Positions 1-7,569 of a DNA stretch of 20,896 bases are shown here, one piece after another; position 1 is the first letter of the stretch; every line of letters begins with the position of its first letter. The translations under genes were made by a program, and so were the position numbers. Below the pieces are notes generated by a model. That model was not told where the DNA came from, made no database searches, and saw nothing but the letters and a program-made list of their open reading frames with translations. The DNA comes from Bacteroidales bacterium 45-6 (GTDB lineage: Bacteria; Bacteroidota; Bacteroidia; Bacteroidales; Dysgonomonadaceae). Location of the stretch: the NCBI GenBank assembly GCA_001897035.1, contig MKRS01000096.1, forward strand, positions 1 through 20,896. Direction: 5' to 3'.

Positions 1-198
1 GAATTCCATCGCCAAAATGAATCAGAATGGATTTACAAATAAATTTTTAACCTGACGTGACAGACTCAGAAACAGTTATTCTGTTTTGACATTTCTTGCA
101 AATCAACAAAAGCCTCAATGGTTAATTTGACTATTGAGACTTTTGCATTTGAAGTTTTAATGTAAACTTCAAATCAACTGCTGAGTTGATAAGCTTCT
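1..198. other. Gene-free left edge, hairpin-rich
   Basis: This stretch lies downstream of the acr3 stop codon and I see no convincing gene in it. A short open frame on the plus strand from base 1 could be the end of a gene outside the window, but it is too short to identify. The right half holds consecutive inverted repeats, described separately. The first six bases are an EcoRI site, which may be chance. Confidence 0.6.
107..190 (-). terminator. Three stem-loops ending the hgcAB-acr3 operon
   Basis: Read on the minus strand just after acr3, three inverted repeats follow one another. The first has arms 173-179 and 184-190 (7 bp, loop 4). The second has arms 147-157 and 164-174 (11 bp, perfect, loop 6). 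The third has arms 107-119 and 133-145 (13 bp, one mismatch, loop 13). The first two share two bases, so they could be mutually exclusive. The last stem ends in a T-rich stretch on the transcript strand, which fits intrinsic termination. No clean T-run follows the other two. Termination is inferred; the repeats are seen directly. Confidence 0.6.
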
Positions 199-1233
199 TT
201 AAAACATCTTTTTCTTAAACCAAAATGCTACATTTACCAGTCCAATCATTACCGGAACTTCCACTAACGGACCAATTACGGCTGTAAAGGCTTCGCCGGA
301 GTTGATACCGAAAATAGCGATGGCAACAGCGATAGCCAGCTCGAAATTGTTACTAGCTGCGGTGAATGATAAGGTTGTTGATTGTTCGTAGGTTGCACCT
401 GCTTTTTTGCTCATAAAGAACGAAAACACAAACATAACTACAAAGTAAATAACCAACGGAATAGCAATACGCAAAACGTCCATTGGGATTTTCACTATGT
501 ATTCGCCTTTGAGCGAGAACATAACAATGATTGTAAACAGCAATGCAATGAGCGTTAACGGACTGATTTTAGGAACAAATTTAGTATCGTACCATTGAAC
601 ACTTTTCAGGCGGGTAAGAATGAAGCGAGTAAGAAAACCTGCAATCATCGGAATACCTAAATAGATAAATACACTCTTTGCAATGGCGCTCATGGTAATC
701 TGCGAAACCGAATCGTTTACAGGAAGTCCAAACCAACCGGGCAAAACGGCAATAAACACATAGGCATACACCGAAAATAGTAATACCTGGAAAAGCGAGT
801 TGAAAGCAACCAATCCGGCAGCATATTGGCGGTCGCCTTTCGCTAAATCGTTCCAAACAATGACCATTGCAATACAACGGGCTAATCCTATGAGGATAAG
901 ACCATACATGTAATCAATGTTGAATTGCAGAAAGATTATAGCAAGAAAAAACATCAATACCGGTCCGATAATCCAGTTTTGAACTAATGACAAACCAAGT
1001 ATTTTGGTGTTTTTGAATACGTCGCCCAATTCTTCGTATTTGACTTTTGCCAAAGGTGGGTACATCATAATGATTAATCCTATGGCAATCGGGATATTAG
1101 TTGTTCCCACTGAGAAGCTATTCCAAAAAGCAGCCACATTTGGACTGTACCAACCTGCAAAAACGCCAATGAACATGGCTAAAAAAATCCACAGAGTCAG
1201 ATAACGATCAAGAAATTTTAATCTTGTTTTCAT
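199..1233 (-). CDS. acr3: Acr3-family arsenite efflux permease
   Basis: This is an inner-membrane arsenite exporter of the Acr3 (BASS superfamily) type, 344 residues with about ten hydrophobic helices, the usual length for the family. The conserved Cys120 in the motif [15 protein letters not shown] and Glu298 in [11 protein letters not shown] match the cysteine and glutamate needed for As(III) transport in characterised Acr3 proteins. The [13 protein letters not shown] segment near the C-terminus is also typical. It is the last gene of the operon, 37 bp after hgcB, and is followed by stem-loops. It exports the As(III) made by the two arsenate reductases upstream. ArsA from the neighbouring operon might associate with it, although Acr3 proteins usually work without ArsA. 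Confidence 0.95.
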   Translation of the reverse strand: MKTRLKFLDRYLTLWIFLAMFIGVFAGWYSPNVAAFWNSFSVGTTNIPIAIGLIIMMYPPLAKVKYEELGDVFKNTKILGLSLVQNWIIGPVLMFFLAIIFLQFNIDYMYGLILIGLARCIAMVIVWNDLAKGDRQYAAGLVAFNSLFQVLLFSVYAYVFIAVLPGWFGLPVNDSVSQITMSAIAKSVFIYLGIPMIAGFLTRFILTRLKSVQWYDTKFVPKISPLTLIALLFTIIVMFSLKGEYIVKIPMDVLRIAIPLVIYFVVMFVFSFFMSKKAGATYEQSTTLSFTAASNNFELAIAVAIAIFGINSGEAFTAVIGPLVEVPVMIGLVNVAFWFKKKMF

Positions 1234-1270
1234 AAAGATATTTTATTGGTTTTAAAAATCTAACTAATTA

Positions 1271-1573
1271 TTAGCAACAACTTTTTTCACTTTCTCCGCT
1301 ACAATCGCAGGAGGGTTCGGTTCCATTTAAAATCCCATTCAGGATTCCGGCAGCGCACCCGACTCCCGATTTTACTGTAATTGCATCAAATCGACAATTC
1401 AGCGCACAAGCTCCACACTCCATACAATCGTTAATATCAATGATATGTGCTTTCCCTTTATTTATCTCAAATACTGCATGAGGACAAACCACAGCACACA
1501 TTCCGCAGCCGGTACATAAATCACTATTCAGTTTTAATGTAACCACGTTTTTTAAATACTGCATCGTCTTCAT
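1271..1573 (-). CDS. hgcB: HgcB, mercury-methylation 2x[4Fe-4S] ferredoxin
   Basis: This 100-residue ferredoxin has two [4Fe-4S] motifs: Cys20/23/26/30 (CTGCGMCAVVCP) and Cys50/53/56/60 (CMECGACALNC). After them comes VKSGVGCAAGI with Cys73, then a tail ending Ser-Cys-Cys (Cys99 and Cys100). That layout, with a lone Cys after the clusters and a terminal Cys pair, distinguishes HgcB from ordinary ferredoxins. HgcB is known to reduce the corrinoid of HgcA and is proposed to deliver Hg(II) through its cysteines. The ATG lies one base after the hgcA TGA (TGATATG), so the two are very likely translationally coupled. Extra Cys89 and Cys91 in the tail could add a thiol ligand site. The pairing with hgcA makes the call secure. 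Confidence 0.95.
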   Translation of the reverse strand: MKTMQYLKNVVTLKLNSDLCTGCGMCAVVCPHAVFEINKGKAHIIDINDCMECGACALNCRFDAITVKSGVGCAAGILNGILNGTEPSCDCSGESEKSCC

Positions 1574-1574
1574 A

Positions 1575-2600
1575 TCAAACTAATTTTGAGATAATGAATA
1601 AAATTATACCTAGAGCCATGCATCCGATCTGAAAAGGAACTGCCCATTTCATTTCTTTTTGAACTCCAGACAATGAAGTATAGGTTGATGAACCAGTAAA
1701 ATTCATGGTCATAAAGGAGGCAATGCTTATATTTACTAATCCGATACTTATTCCTTCCATGTAAGGAACTTCGATTAAAAAATATAAAAGAATTGTGAGT
1801 ACTAAACCCCAAAATGCTCCTTTCAAAGCAAATGCCCGAAATGGAACCCATGGCAAAAATAGGGTAGCAACAACAATCCCGACAATATAAGCTCCTACAA
1901 TGTTTATTAAAGGATATAAACAGGTTTCGAGCATTTTTGCAAACAAAAAGCCTGTCTTATCAAGACCCGAGAAGATAAAAAATCCGCACAATATCAGCAG
2001 TAGCTTGTATATTGCGTACATAAAATCAACCGGTATAAGTTTAGCTCGCTCAACCATGGGAAAAGCTATTTTTCTCATTTCTGGAGTTGCTTTATATCCA
2101 GCTTCAATAAACGATTTAATGTCTCTAGCCTGAACAGGACCAAATATGACTTTGAATCCGGTTTGCTCTTTTACTTTGTGTGCTGCCACTCCACTTGCCG
2201 ACAACTGTGGCAAAATGATTCTCCTGTGTTTTACAATATGTTCAAGCGAAGCTTTTTTTATACTTCTCACCACATTGTCAGTACCGAAGTTACCCTTTCC
2301 GGCAGCACACCAGACATTAACGCCTTTGGTATCGATAACCAACATCCAAACATTCAATGAATCGAGATTTTTTCTCAAAACATCAAAGCTCAATTTGTAA
2401 TTTGCCGAAACCAACACGTCTGATTGACTATCCGGTTTTCCAACTTTGTACAACCCCGGAGTAACAGTATAATTGTTTCTGTTAATGCCCAAACGTACTT
2501 TTAATGCTCCCAATAAATCAGATAATTCGAGTTCTGAGGATACAGTCGGAGTAGTAACTGAAACAGGCCTTAAAGATTGAACGTTTACCAGAGTTGCCAT
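1575..2600 (-). CDS. hgcA: HgcA, corrinoid mercury methyltransferase
   Basis: HgcA transfers a methyl group from its corrinoid to Hg(II), giving methylmercury. This protein has 341 residues, close to other HgcA. An N-terminal corrinoid-binding domain related to the corrinoid iron-sulfur protein spans about residues 20-170. It carries the diagnostic cap-helix motif NVWCAAGK at 95-102, in which Cys98 is the expected lower axial cobalt ligand. About five hydrophobic helices follow between residues 193 and 341, with the HgcA-typical stretch MNFTGSSTYTSLSG around 299-312. The soluble domain is expected to face the cytoplasm. The gene starts 6 bp after arsC and is followed directly by hgcB. Its place between arsenate reductase and acr3 in an ArsR-led operon is the odd feature. 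CFeSP gamma subunits lack this motif and membrane domain. Confidence 0.96.
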   Translation of the reverse strand: MATLVNVQSLRPVSVTTPTVSSELELSDLLGALKVRLGINRNNYTVTPGLYKVGKPDSQSDVLVSANYKLSFDVLRKNLDSLNVWMLVIDTKGVNVWCAAGKGNFGTDNVVRSIKKASLEHIVKHRRIILPQLSASGVAAHKVKEQTGFKVIFGPVQARDIKSFIEAGYKATPEMRKIAFPMVERAKLIPVDFMYAIYKLLLILCGFFIFSGLDKTGFLFAKMLETCLYPLINIVGAYIVGIVVATLFLPWVPFRAFALKGAFWGLVLTILLYFLIEVPYMEGISIGLVNISIASFMTMNFTGSSTYTSLSGVQKEMKWAVPFQIGCMALGIILFIISKLV

Positions 2601-2606
2601 TGAGTA

Positions 2607-3032
2607 TTATAATTGTGGTTTGATTTGTTCAATATAGAATTTATAAAACCCTTCTTTTATTTCATCGCGAACACGGATAAATTCGCTCCAAATAAATTCT
2701 TCAGTTCCTTCGGCGTGGCTAGGATCATCAAAACCAATGTGCAAACGGTGTTTTACTTTGCCAAAGAATGCCGGGCATTCTTCGTTTGCACCACCACAAA
2801 CGGTAATTACATAATCCCATTCGTCCTTCAGGTATTTATCTACTGAATCTGAAGTGTGGTTACTAATATCTATTCCGGCATCTTTCATGGCGGCAACAGC
2901 TTTTTGGTTGAGTTTGCCTGAGGCTTGTGTACCAGCCGAACAAACGGTAATGGTTGGGTCGAAAGATTGTAAAAAGCCGTGTGCCATTTGGCTACGGCAT
3001 GAGTTTCCTGTACAAAGAATTAATACTTTCAT
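2607..3032 (-). CDS. arsC: Arsenate reductase, thioredoxin-coupled LMW-PTPase type
   Basis: This cytoplasmic enzyme reduces As(V) to As(III). It has 141 residues and begins with the phosphatase-like P-loop C7-TGNSC-R13-S. Cys79 and Cys86 (VCGGANEECP) complete the three-cysteine relay seen in the thioredoxin-dependent ArsC of Staphylococcus aureus pI258 (Cys10/82/89), so catalysis probably ends with an intramolecular disulfide reduced by thioredoxin. The start ATG sits right before the P-loop strand, as in the family. It lies 48 bp after the YnfA-like gene and 6 bp before hgcA. A second, clearly different copy is found at 3416-3847. The two share only the general fold and cysteine pattern, so a recent tandem duplication is unlikely. 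Confidence 0.93.
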   Translation of the reverse strand: MKVLILCTGNSCRSQMAHGFLQSFDPTITVCSAGTQASGKLNQKAVAAMKDAGIDISNHTSDSVDKYLKDEWDYVITVCGGANEECPAFFGKVKHRLHIGFDDPSHAEGTEEFIWSEFIRVRDEIKEGFYKFYIEQIKPQL

Positions 3033-3080
3033 GTTTATATGTTTTTTAATTGTTTTTGATTTTAAATAATGTTGTGTTTT

Positions 3081-3410
3081 TCAGTTTCTTGGTGCATAGT
3101 ATATTACACAAACTCCTATTAGTGCAATGCCCGCACCTATCAGATCATACTTATCAGGTCTGTAGTTGTCAATAATATAAGCCCAAAGCAAGGACATCAC
3201 AATAAAAATACCACCGTATGTTGCATAAACCCTTGCAAAACTTGATTCCTGCAAGGTTGCTACCACACCATAAGTTGCCAGAATTAAGCCACCTGCTAAT
3301 CCATACCAAACAGATCTATCTTCTTTAAGCCAAAGCCAAACCAAGTATCCGCCTCCAATTTCACAAAGACCAGCCAATAAGAATATAGATAAAGATTTAA
3401 TGATAGCCAT
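3081..3410 (-). CDS. ynfA: YnfA/UPF0060 family small membrane protein
   Basis: This 109-residue protein has four predicted membrane helices. Family hallmarks include [19 protein letters not shown] near the start, [21 protein letters not shown] in the middle and [17 protein letters not shown] at the end. UPF0060/YnfA proteins resemble the small multidrug resistance fold and are often found next to metal-resistance genes; their substrate is not settled. It lies 5 bp after the first arsenate reductase gene and is followed by the second, so it is part of the ars-hgc operon. A role in exporting a toxic cation or an arsenical is inferred from position only. Confidence 0.88.
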   Translation of the reverse strand: MAIIKSLSIFLLAGLCEIGGGYLVWLWLKEDRSVWYGLAGGLILATYGVVATLQESSFARVYATYGGIFIVMSLLWAYIIDNYRPDKYDLIGAGIALIGVCVIYYAPRN

Positions 3411-3415
3411 ATTTT

Positions 3416-3847
3416 TTATTGTTTGTAGCTTACTATGAATTTTTCGATTTCAGTTTTTATCATATCTCTTACTTTTCGGGTTTCTGCCAAAATTTCTTGG
3501 TCTGTACCTTTAAACTCTGCCGGATTGGGGAAAGACCAATTTAACCGGTTGCAAACGCCTGGGAAAATCGGACATCTTTCGGCATTTGCAGCATCGCATA
3601 CGGCAATGACGTAAGCGTATAAGCGCCCTTGTTTGAAAAACTCAAATACACTGTCGGTTTTGTTTTGTGAAATGTCAATTCCCACTTCTTTCATTACCTG
3701 TACAACGTAGGGGTTTATTGTTCCTGCTTCCAAGCCTGCGCTCTCAGCGTAGAAACTATCCCCTCCTAATGAATTTAAAAAAGCTTCAGCCATTTGGCTA
3801 CGAGCGGAATTGTGCAAGCACACGAATAATACATTTAATTTTGGCAT
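3416..3847 (-). CDS. arsC: Arsenate reductase, LMW-PTPase type (first copy)
   Basis: This is a second arsenate-reductase-like protein of the low-molecular-weight phosphatase fold, 143 residues. It has P-loop C10-LHNSA-R16-S, with Cys84 ([10 protein letters not shown]) and Cys92 (RCP) as the other redox cysteines, and an extra Cys99. The ATG at 3847 gives a product starting [18 protein letters not shown] longer frame is open back to 3949, but it would run deep into the arsR coding region and adds no family sequence, so I reject it. The gene follows arsR-1 by 19 bp. Having two different ArsC proteins in one operon may reflect different reductant partners or expression needs. Confidence 0.92.
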   Translation of the reverse strand: MPKLNVLFVCLHNSARSQMAEAFLNSLGGDSFYAESAGLEAGTINPYVVQVMKEVGIDISQNKTDSVFEFFKQGRLYAYVIAVCDAANAERCPIFPGVCNRLNWSFPNPAEFKGTDQEILAETRKVRDMIKTEIEKFIVSYKQ

Positions 3848-3866
3848 ATGTCTATTTTTTATTAGT

Positions 3867-4193
3867 TTATTTGCAAACAAGCTCTTTACAATCACTCTCT
3901 TTGAAGAAATCATTAAATGCCACTTTGAAATCAGCAATTGCTGAACCACATAAGCAATAATTGATTTTTAGTCCATCCACTTGACCGCTAATGAGTCCCA
4001 TATCGCGCAATTCTTTTAGATGTTGCGAAACGGTGGTGCGGCTCAATGGTAATTTGTCGGAAATATCACCCGATATACATGTTTTAGTTTCGGCCAAATA
4101 TTTAAGAATAGCTAATCGAGCCGGGTGTGAAATAACCTTGGCGAAATTGGCCAGATCTTGTAAATCTTTATCAAATACTTCTGATTTTGTCAT
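3867..4193 (-). CDS. arsR: ArsR/SmtB-family repressor 1
   Basis: This is a winged-helix metalloregulator of 108 residues. The DNA-binding part includes [13 protein letters not shown] and the recognition helix region [18 protein letters not shown] (about 51-68). Candidate As(III) ligands are Cys39, Cys80 and Cys82 (NYCLCG), and Cys102 and Cys107 at the tail. The classical CxCxxC of the E. coli R773 ArsR is missing, so the sensing site differs from that type. Residues 18 to 68 are identical to ArsR-2 at 9658-10002. The two promoters share a 20-bp identical operator, so each protein probably binds both. Release from DNA on As(III) binding is known for the family; response to Hg(II) has not been shown here. 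Confidence 0.94.
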   Translation of the reverse strand: MTKSEVFDKDLQDLANFAKVISHPARLAILKYLAETKTCISGDISDKLPLSRTTVSQHLKELRDMGLISGQVDGLKINYCLCGSAIADFKVAFNDFFKESDCKELVCK

Positions 4194-4267
4194 TTTGCTT
4201 TGTTGAAAAATGTCATAAACGTAGAACGATAGATTGTTGTAAAATAATAATCAAGTCAGATAAGTTT

Positions 4268-4432
4268 TTAATCTATGTCCTTTTCTCGTTCAGCATCATC
4301 TTCCAAATCCTCTTGAGCATTCAAAGATGAAACCACGTCGTTTTTATCTTTTTGATTTCTTATTATCAAGAAGAAAATCAAAGCAATTGCACAAATAAAA
4401 ATCAGGGCTAAAGTAATCCAGTTTGTTTCCAT
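4268..4432 (-). CDS. Small single-pass membrane protein, function unknown
   Basis: This 54-residue open frame starts with ATG at 4432 and encodes METNWITLALIF, one hydrophobic helix (about 5-24), a basic stretch (RNQKDKNDK-like), and an acidic tail ending EDDAEREKDID. I do not recognise a family. It is the first gene after the operator-promoter at 4464-4507, with 31 bp of leader, and is followed after 74 bp by arsR-1. Its topology (short outside end, charged cytoplasmic tail, by the positive-inside rule) and place suggest a helper of a membrane component or a leader peptide. That is inference. The frame is clean and well placed, which supports real coding. Confidence 0.6.
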   Translation of the reverse strand: METNWITLALIFICAIALIFFLIIRNQKDKNDVVSSLNAQEDLEDDAEREKDID

Positions 4433-4463
4433 TGTGTTTGATTTTAAAGTAATACGAGTACTA

Positions 4464-4507
4464 TTGTTTTATGTCGCAAACATACGACATAAAACAACTA
4501 TTTCCAA
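4464..4507 (-). promoter_or_regulatory. ArsR operator overlapping the ars-hgcAB promoter
   Basis: A perfect inverted repeat with 13-bp arms (4464-4476 and 4485-4497) and an 8-bp spacer has the core ATGTCGCAAACATACGACAT at 4471-4490. On the minus strand the spacer reads TATGTTTG, an exact match to the Bacteroidota -7 box TAnnTTTG. A TTGG lies 19 bp upstream (4504-4507), the expected place of the -33 box. The operator thus covers the promoter core, so a bound ArsR should block RNA polymerase. The same 20 bases recur at 10016-10035. Downstream genes are the small membrane protein through acr3, including hgcAB. Confidence 0.88.
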
Positions 4508-4567
4508 GTAAATCATATTACATTTGTGTGAAATCATCAAAAATGGACTTTGACTGAGTCATTTTCT

Positions 4568-6283
4568 TTAGATATCTTTCCACTCTATTAAAGCGGTATT
4601 ACGATTTGATAATTGTTTTACTTTTTCAATCCAAGTTAATTCGCTCTGTGCTTTGGCTTGAAGAAATGGGTTTTGTGTGTGAGTTAATGATAAACATGAA
4701 TTTACGACCCACCATTTGTTATGAATACCTGCACGTTGCAAATCTAGTTGTAACCTTTCAGCTTCAAATACAGGGGTTGCTTCAGGGAGGGTAACGACAA
4801 CCACTTCCGTTTCCTGTGAATTGCGTAAACGAGGGAGTAAATGAGCAACAGCACCCGATACTTCGCCCTGAGTACGTTCAACTTCTTTGTGATAACTTTC
4901 GGTTGCGTCCAGTAATAACAAGGTATGACCGGTTGGGGCTGTGTCAATAACAACGATTTCATTATCCGCTTTTTCCACAATATCGGCAAATGCTTTGAAA
5001 ACGGCTATTTCCTGGGTACATGGGGAACGCAAATCTTCCTCGATATATTCCATATCCGCGGCTGACATGTTGTTTTCCCTGGCTTTGGCTCTCACTTCAT
5101 TTTTATATGCTTCCAACACTACGGTTTCATCAATTTTGCTGACCGTTATTCCGGCTTTAATGACAAAGTCGTAATTAAGGTGATTTGCGGGGTCGGTTGT
5201 GGTTAGATGAACCTTTGCACCCCGTTTTCTCAATCCCAACGCTATATTGGTTGCAATGGTAGTTTTTCCAACTCCACCTTTACCCATTGTAAAAACAACC
5301 TTTTTGCCTGACGAATACAAATCGTTTATCAAATCGTCTAAACTTTTTTCATCTTTAAGCGGTTGATAGTCCTTCGTACCGGAGAGATTATCTTCGGTTA
5401 GCAATTGACGGATATTAGAGATATTGGATAAATTATAAGAACGGAGAGGAACGCTATAAACAGGATATTCATTTAATACCTGAGGTGTACTCATTAATGC
5501 CGATTGTTGTCTGTTTTGAATTTGTTTGGAAACCTCGTCATTTTCATCAAACTGTTGTAACAGTCCGTTGATAATCAATAACTGATTTTGAATTCCCAAC
5601 AGTTGTAATTCTTGCGAAGAACGTGCGGCTTCTTTCAATGCCGAAACCTCGGGACGACTCACTAAAACCAATCGGGTAGCCTGCCCATCGGCTAGCGACT
5701 GAACGGCTTGTTTGTAAATCTCCTTCCGAGCTTCCAAGCCTGACAATTGCCCGAGACAAGATGCACCGTGTGTACTCTCACTTATAAATGTGCTCCAAGC
5801 TGAAGGAAGTTGCAGCATTCTCAACGTGTGACCTGTTGGGGCTGTATCGAAAATGATATGGTCGTATTCTTTTTGCTTTGCTTTGTCTGTGATAAAATCG
5901 GAAAACTCGTTGAAAGCCGCAATTTCCACTGTACATGAACCTGATAGTTGTTCTTCCATGTTCTGAATAACACTTTCGGGCAGTTTGCCACGGAAAGGGG
6001 CAACTACACTTTCTTTGTATTTGGCGGCTGCTTCTTCCGGATCTAAATTTACGACTGTGAGGTTTGGAACTTCAGTTATGGTTGTACCGTTACCATTTAG
6101 CGGCTGATTAAATACATCCTGCAAGTTGGAAGCAGGGTCGGTGCTGATTAATAAGATATTCTTTCCGGCATCGGCTAATCCTATGGCTGTCGCGCAAGCA
6201 ATAGAAGTTTTGCCTACACCGCCTTTACCCGTAAAAAACAGGTATTTGGTCAAATCTATTTCTGATAATTTAAAATCTTTCAT
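4568..6283 (-). CDS. arsA: ArsA, arsenite-stimulated ATPase (two-domain)
   Basis: This is a 571-residue cytoplasmic ATPase made of two homologous halves, as in bacterial ArsA. Each half has a P-loop GKGGVGKT (19-26 and 334-341) and a DTAPTGHT motif (146-153 and 447-454). Cys117 (SGSC), Cys176 (GASC) and Cys422 (SPC) correspond to the three metalloid-binding cysteines of E. coli ArsA (113/172/422). ArsA receives As(III) from ArsD and energises an efflux pump, classically ArsB. No arsB is present here: the candidates are Acr3 in the adjacent operon or the ABC system upstream in this operon. It is the last gene of the ArsR-2 operon and is separated from arsD by a 180-bp hairpin-bearing gap. Confidence 0.95.
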   Translation of the reverse strand: MKDFKLSEIDLTKYLFFTGKGGVGKTSIACATAIGLADAGKNILLISTDPASNLQDVFNQPLNGNGTTITEVPNLTVVNLDPEEAAAKYKESVVAPFRGKLPESVIQNMEEQLSGSCTVEIAAFNEFSDFITDKAKQKEYDHIIFDTAPTGHTLRMLQLPSAWSTFISESTHGASCLGQLSGLEARKEIYKQAVQSLADGQATRLVLVSRPEVSALKEAARSSQELQLLGIQNQLLIINGLLQQFDENDEVSKQIQNRQQSALMSTPQVLNEYPVYSVPLRSYNLSNISNIRQLLTEDNLSGTKDYQPLKDEKSLDDLINDLYSSGKKVVFTMGKGGVGKTTIATNIALGLRKRGAKVHLTTTDPANHLNYDFVIKAGITVSKIDETVVLEAYKNEVRAKARENNMSAADMEYIEEDLRSPCTQEIAVFKAFADIVEKADNEIVVIDTAPTGHTLLLLDATESYHKEVERTQGEVSGAVAHLLPRLRNSQETEVVVVTLPEATPVFEAERLQLDLQRAGIHNKWWVVNSCLSLTHTQNPFLQAKAQSELTWIEKVKQLSNRNTALIEWKDI

Positions 6284-6297
6284 TTTTTTGAATGTAA

Positions 6298-6333
6298 TTG
6301 ATTTTCAGTTCGACTAGCCGAACTGAAAATCAA
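6298..6333. repeat. Perfect 15-bp inverted repeat before arsA
   Basis: Arms TTGATTTTCAGTTCG (6298-6312) and its exact complement (6319-6333) flank a 6-base loop. It lies 14 bp upstream of the arsA start and within the arsD-arsA gap. On the transcript it would form a strong hairpin close to the arsA initiation region, with no T-run after it. It could damp arsA translation, protect a processed mRNA end or bind a protein; which of these is not visible. Confidence 0.7.
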
Positions 6334-6358
6334 ATGTTGGGTCACTTGTTTACTTCAT

Positions 6359-6411
6359 CCCCCAGTTGCGCTTCGCTTGCTGGGGGTTATTTACATTTAT
6401 CCCCTTTGGGG
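6359..6411. repeat. GC-rich palindromes in the arsD-arsA gap
   Basis: Two short GC-rich hairpins lie side by side. The first has arms CCCCCAG (6359-6365) and CTGGGGG (6380-6386) with an inner GCG-CTT-CGC stem. The second is CCCCTTTGGGG (6401-6411). They stand out from the AT-rich surroundings and resemble the small CCCC/GGGG intergenic palindromes scattered in Bacteroidota genomes. A related one is at 14985-14996. They may act as partial terminators inside the operon. Confidence 0.55.
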
Positions 6412-6463
6412 AAAAGATGTTAATTATCTATATTTCAAAATTATGGGGTGCTGAGTAGTTACT

Positions 6464-6790
6464 TTATTTGACAGGTATAAAATTAAGATTAACGCCTGTC
6501 CATTCACTTAGTTGTTTAGTAGTTGGATATGTTTTTGAAACAACAATTTCTCCATCAACCAATGTGATTGGTAAACCTTCAACGCCGTATTTCATTAAAA
6601 AATCGTTTACGGTTTTATTAGAAACATACAGTTGTGGTTCATCTTTTAAATTGTGGCGGGATATATTAACGCCCTTTCGTTTTAAGGTGTCCAATACTGC
6701 TGATATTCTCAATAAATCCGGATTAATACTTGGTCCGCATAATCCGGTTGGGCAACACATTGCCTCTTCGAAAATTTCTATTGTTTTCAT
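6464..6790 (-). CDS. arsD: ArsD arsenic metallochaperone
   Basis: This 108-residue thioredoxin-fold chaperone hands As(III) to ArsA. The N-terminus MKTIEIFEEAMCCPTGLCGP carries Cys12, Cys13 and Cys18, exactly the positions of the three essential cysteines of E. coli ArsD. The later vicinal Cys pairs of plasmid ArsD proteins are absent, as in many chromosomal forms. GLPITLVDGEIV (about 72-83) is the conserved core. It lies 95 bp after the ABC ATPase gene and before arsA. The arsD-arsA pairing supports a working delivery system. Confidence 0.94.
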   Translation of the reverse strand: MKTIEIFEEAMCCPTGLCGPSINPDLLRISAVLDTLKRKGVNISRHNLKDEPQLYVSNKTVNDFLMKYGVEGLPITLVDGEIVVSKTYPTTKQLSEWTGVNLNFIPVK

Positions 6791-6885
6791 ACGATAATAA
6801 TTGTTTTTTAATAGCCGTATGGAACTCGCATGTCAAATTATCACTGTCTTTGGTGAACCTCTGCGTTCATGCTCGTTTCATTTGA

Positions 6886-7566
6886 TTATACTTTTTCGTT
6901 GGTATGTAATTTACCGTTTTTGAGTTGAATTTTTGTATCGCCATATTCGGCAGCCATTGGGCTGTGAGTGACCATTACAACAGTGGTTCCCTGTTTTTGG
7001 TTTATGTCTTTTAAAATGCCCAGAATTTCTTCCGATAGACTTGGATCCAGATTGCCGGTTGGTTCGTCGGCAAGCAATAAATCAGGATTGTTGGCCAATG
7101 CCCTGGCTATGGCTACCCGTTGTTGCTGACCTGCCGAAAGTTCTTTGGGATAATGGGTAGTACGGTCAGAGAGTCCCACCCATTCCAACAGTTCCAATGC
7201 CCGTTTTCGGTTTTTATCATTGTCCTTATCTTTCACATTTAAAGCAATAGAAATGTTCTCCAGAGCTGTAAGGTAAGGAACAAGGGCGAAGCTCTGCATA
7301 ACGAAACCTACATGATTGCTGCGGAAAGTAGCCATGTCCTTTTCTTTGAGTAAGTCTAATTCCCTGGCATTGTAGCTCATTTTACCTGAAGTAGGTTGTA
7401 ATAAACCGCCCAAAATCAAAAGCAAAGTTGTTTTCCCTGAACCCGAAGCACCTGTAATGGTGACAAACGAACCTTTAGGAATATCGAGCGATAGATTATC
7501 AACCGCATTGATTGCGCCGTCGTGGCGTTGATATGTTTTTGTAAGATTATTTATTTGTATCAGCAT
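6886..7566 (-). CDS. ABC transporter ATP-binding protein (LolD/MacB type)
   Basis: This is a 226-residue ABC ATPase with Walker A GASGSGKT (39-46), a Q-loop near Gln91 (VMQSF), signature LSAGQ (143-147), Walker B LLLADEP (163-169) and a switch His201. The sequence is closest in style to the LolD/MacB/FtsE group, which powers FtsX-like permeases and acts mechanically from the periplasmic side rather than through a central channel. It starts 3 bp after the permease stop, so the two form a pair. With ArsR-2 upstream and arsDA downstream, it is probably induced by arsenite. The substrate is not known. Confidence 0.92.
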   Translation of the reverse strand: MLIQINNLTKTYQRHDGAINAVDNLSLDIPKGSFVTITGASGSGKTTLLLILGGLLQPTSGKMSYNARELDLLKEKDMATFRSNHVGFVMQSFALVPYLTALENISIALNVKDKDNDKNRKRALELLEWVGLSDRTTHYPKELSAGQQQRVAIARALANNPDLLLADEPTGNLDPSLSEEILGILKDINQKQGTTVVMVTHSPMAAEYGDTKIQLKNGKLHTNEKV

Positions 7567-7569
7567 AAT

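Noticed and set aside
1..60. End of a plus-strand gene at the left edge
   Set aside because: Fewer than 20 codons are open and no motif can be recognised.
1575..2600. Corrinoid iron-sulfur protein subunit of the acetyl-CoA pathway
   Set aside because: The NVWCAAGK motif, the C-terminal membrane domain and the adjacent hgcB identify HgcA; no other Wood-Ljungdahl genes are nearby.
3416..3949. 177-residue version of the first arsenate reductase
   Set aside because: The extra N-terminus would run through the end of arsR-1 and has no family similarity; the ATG at 3847 places the P-loop where the family has it.
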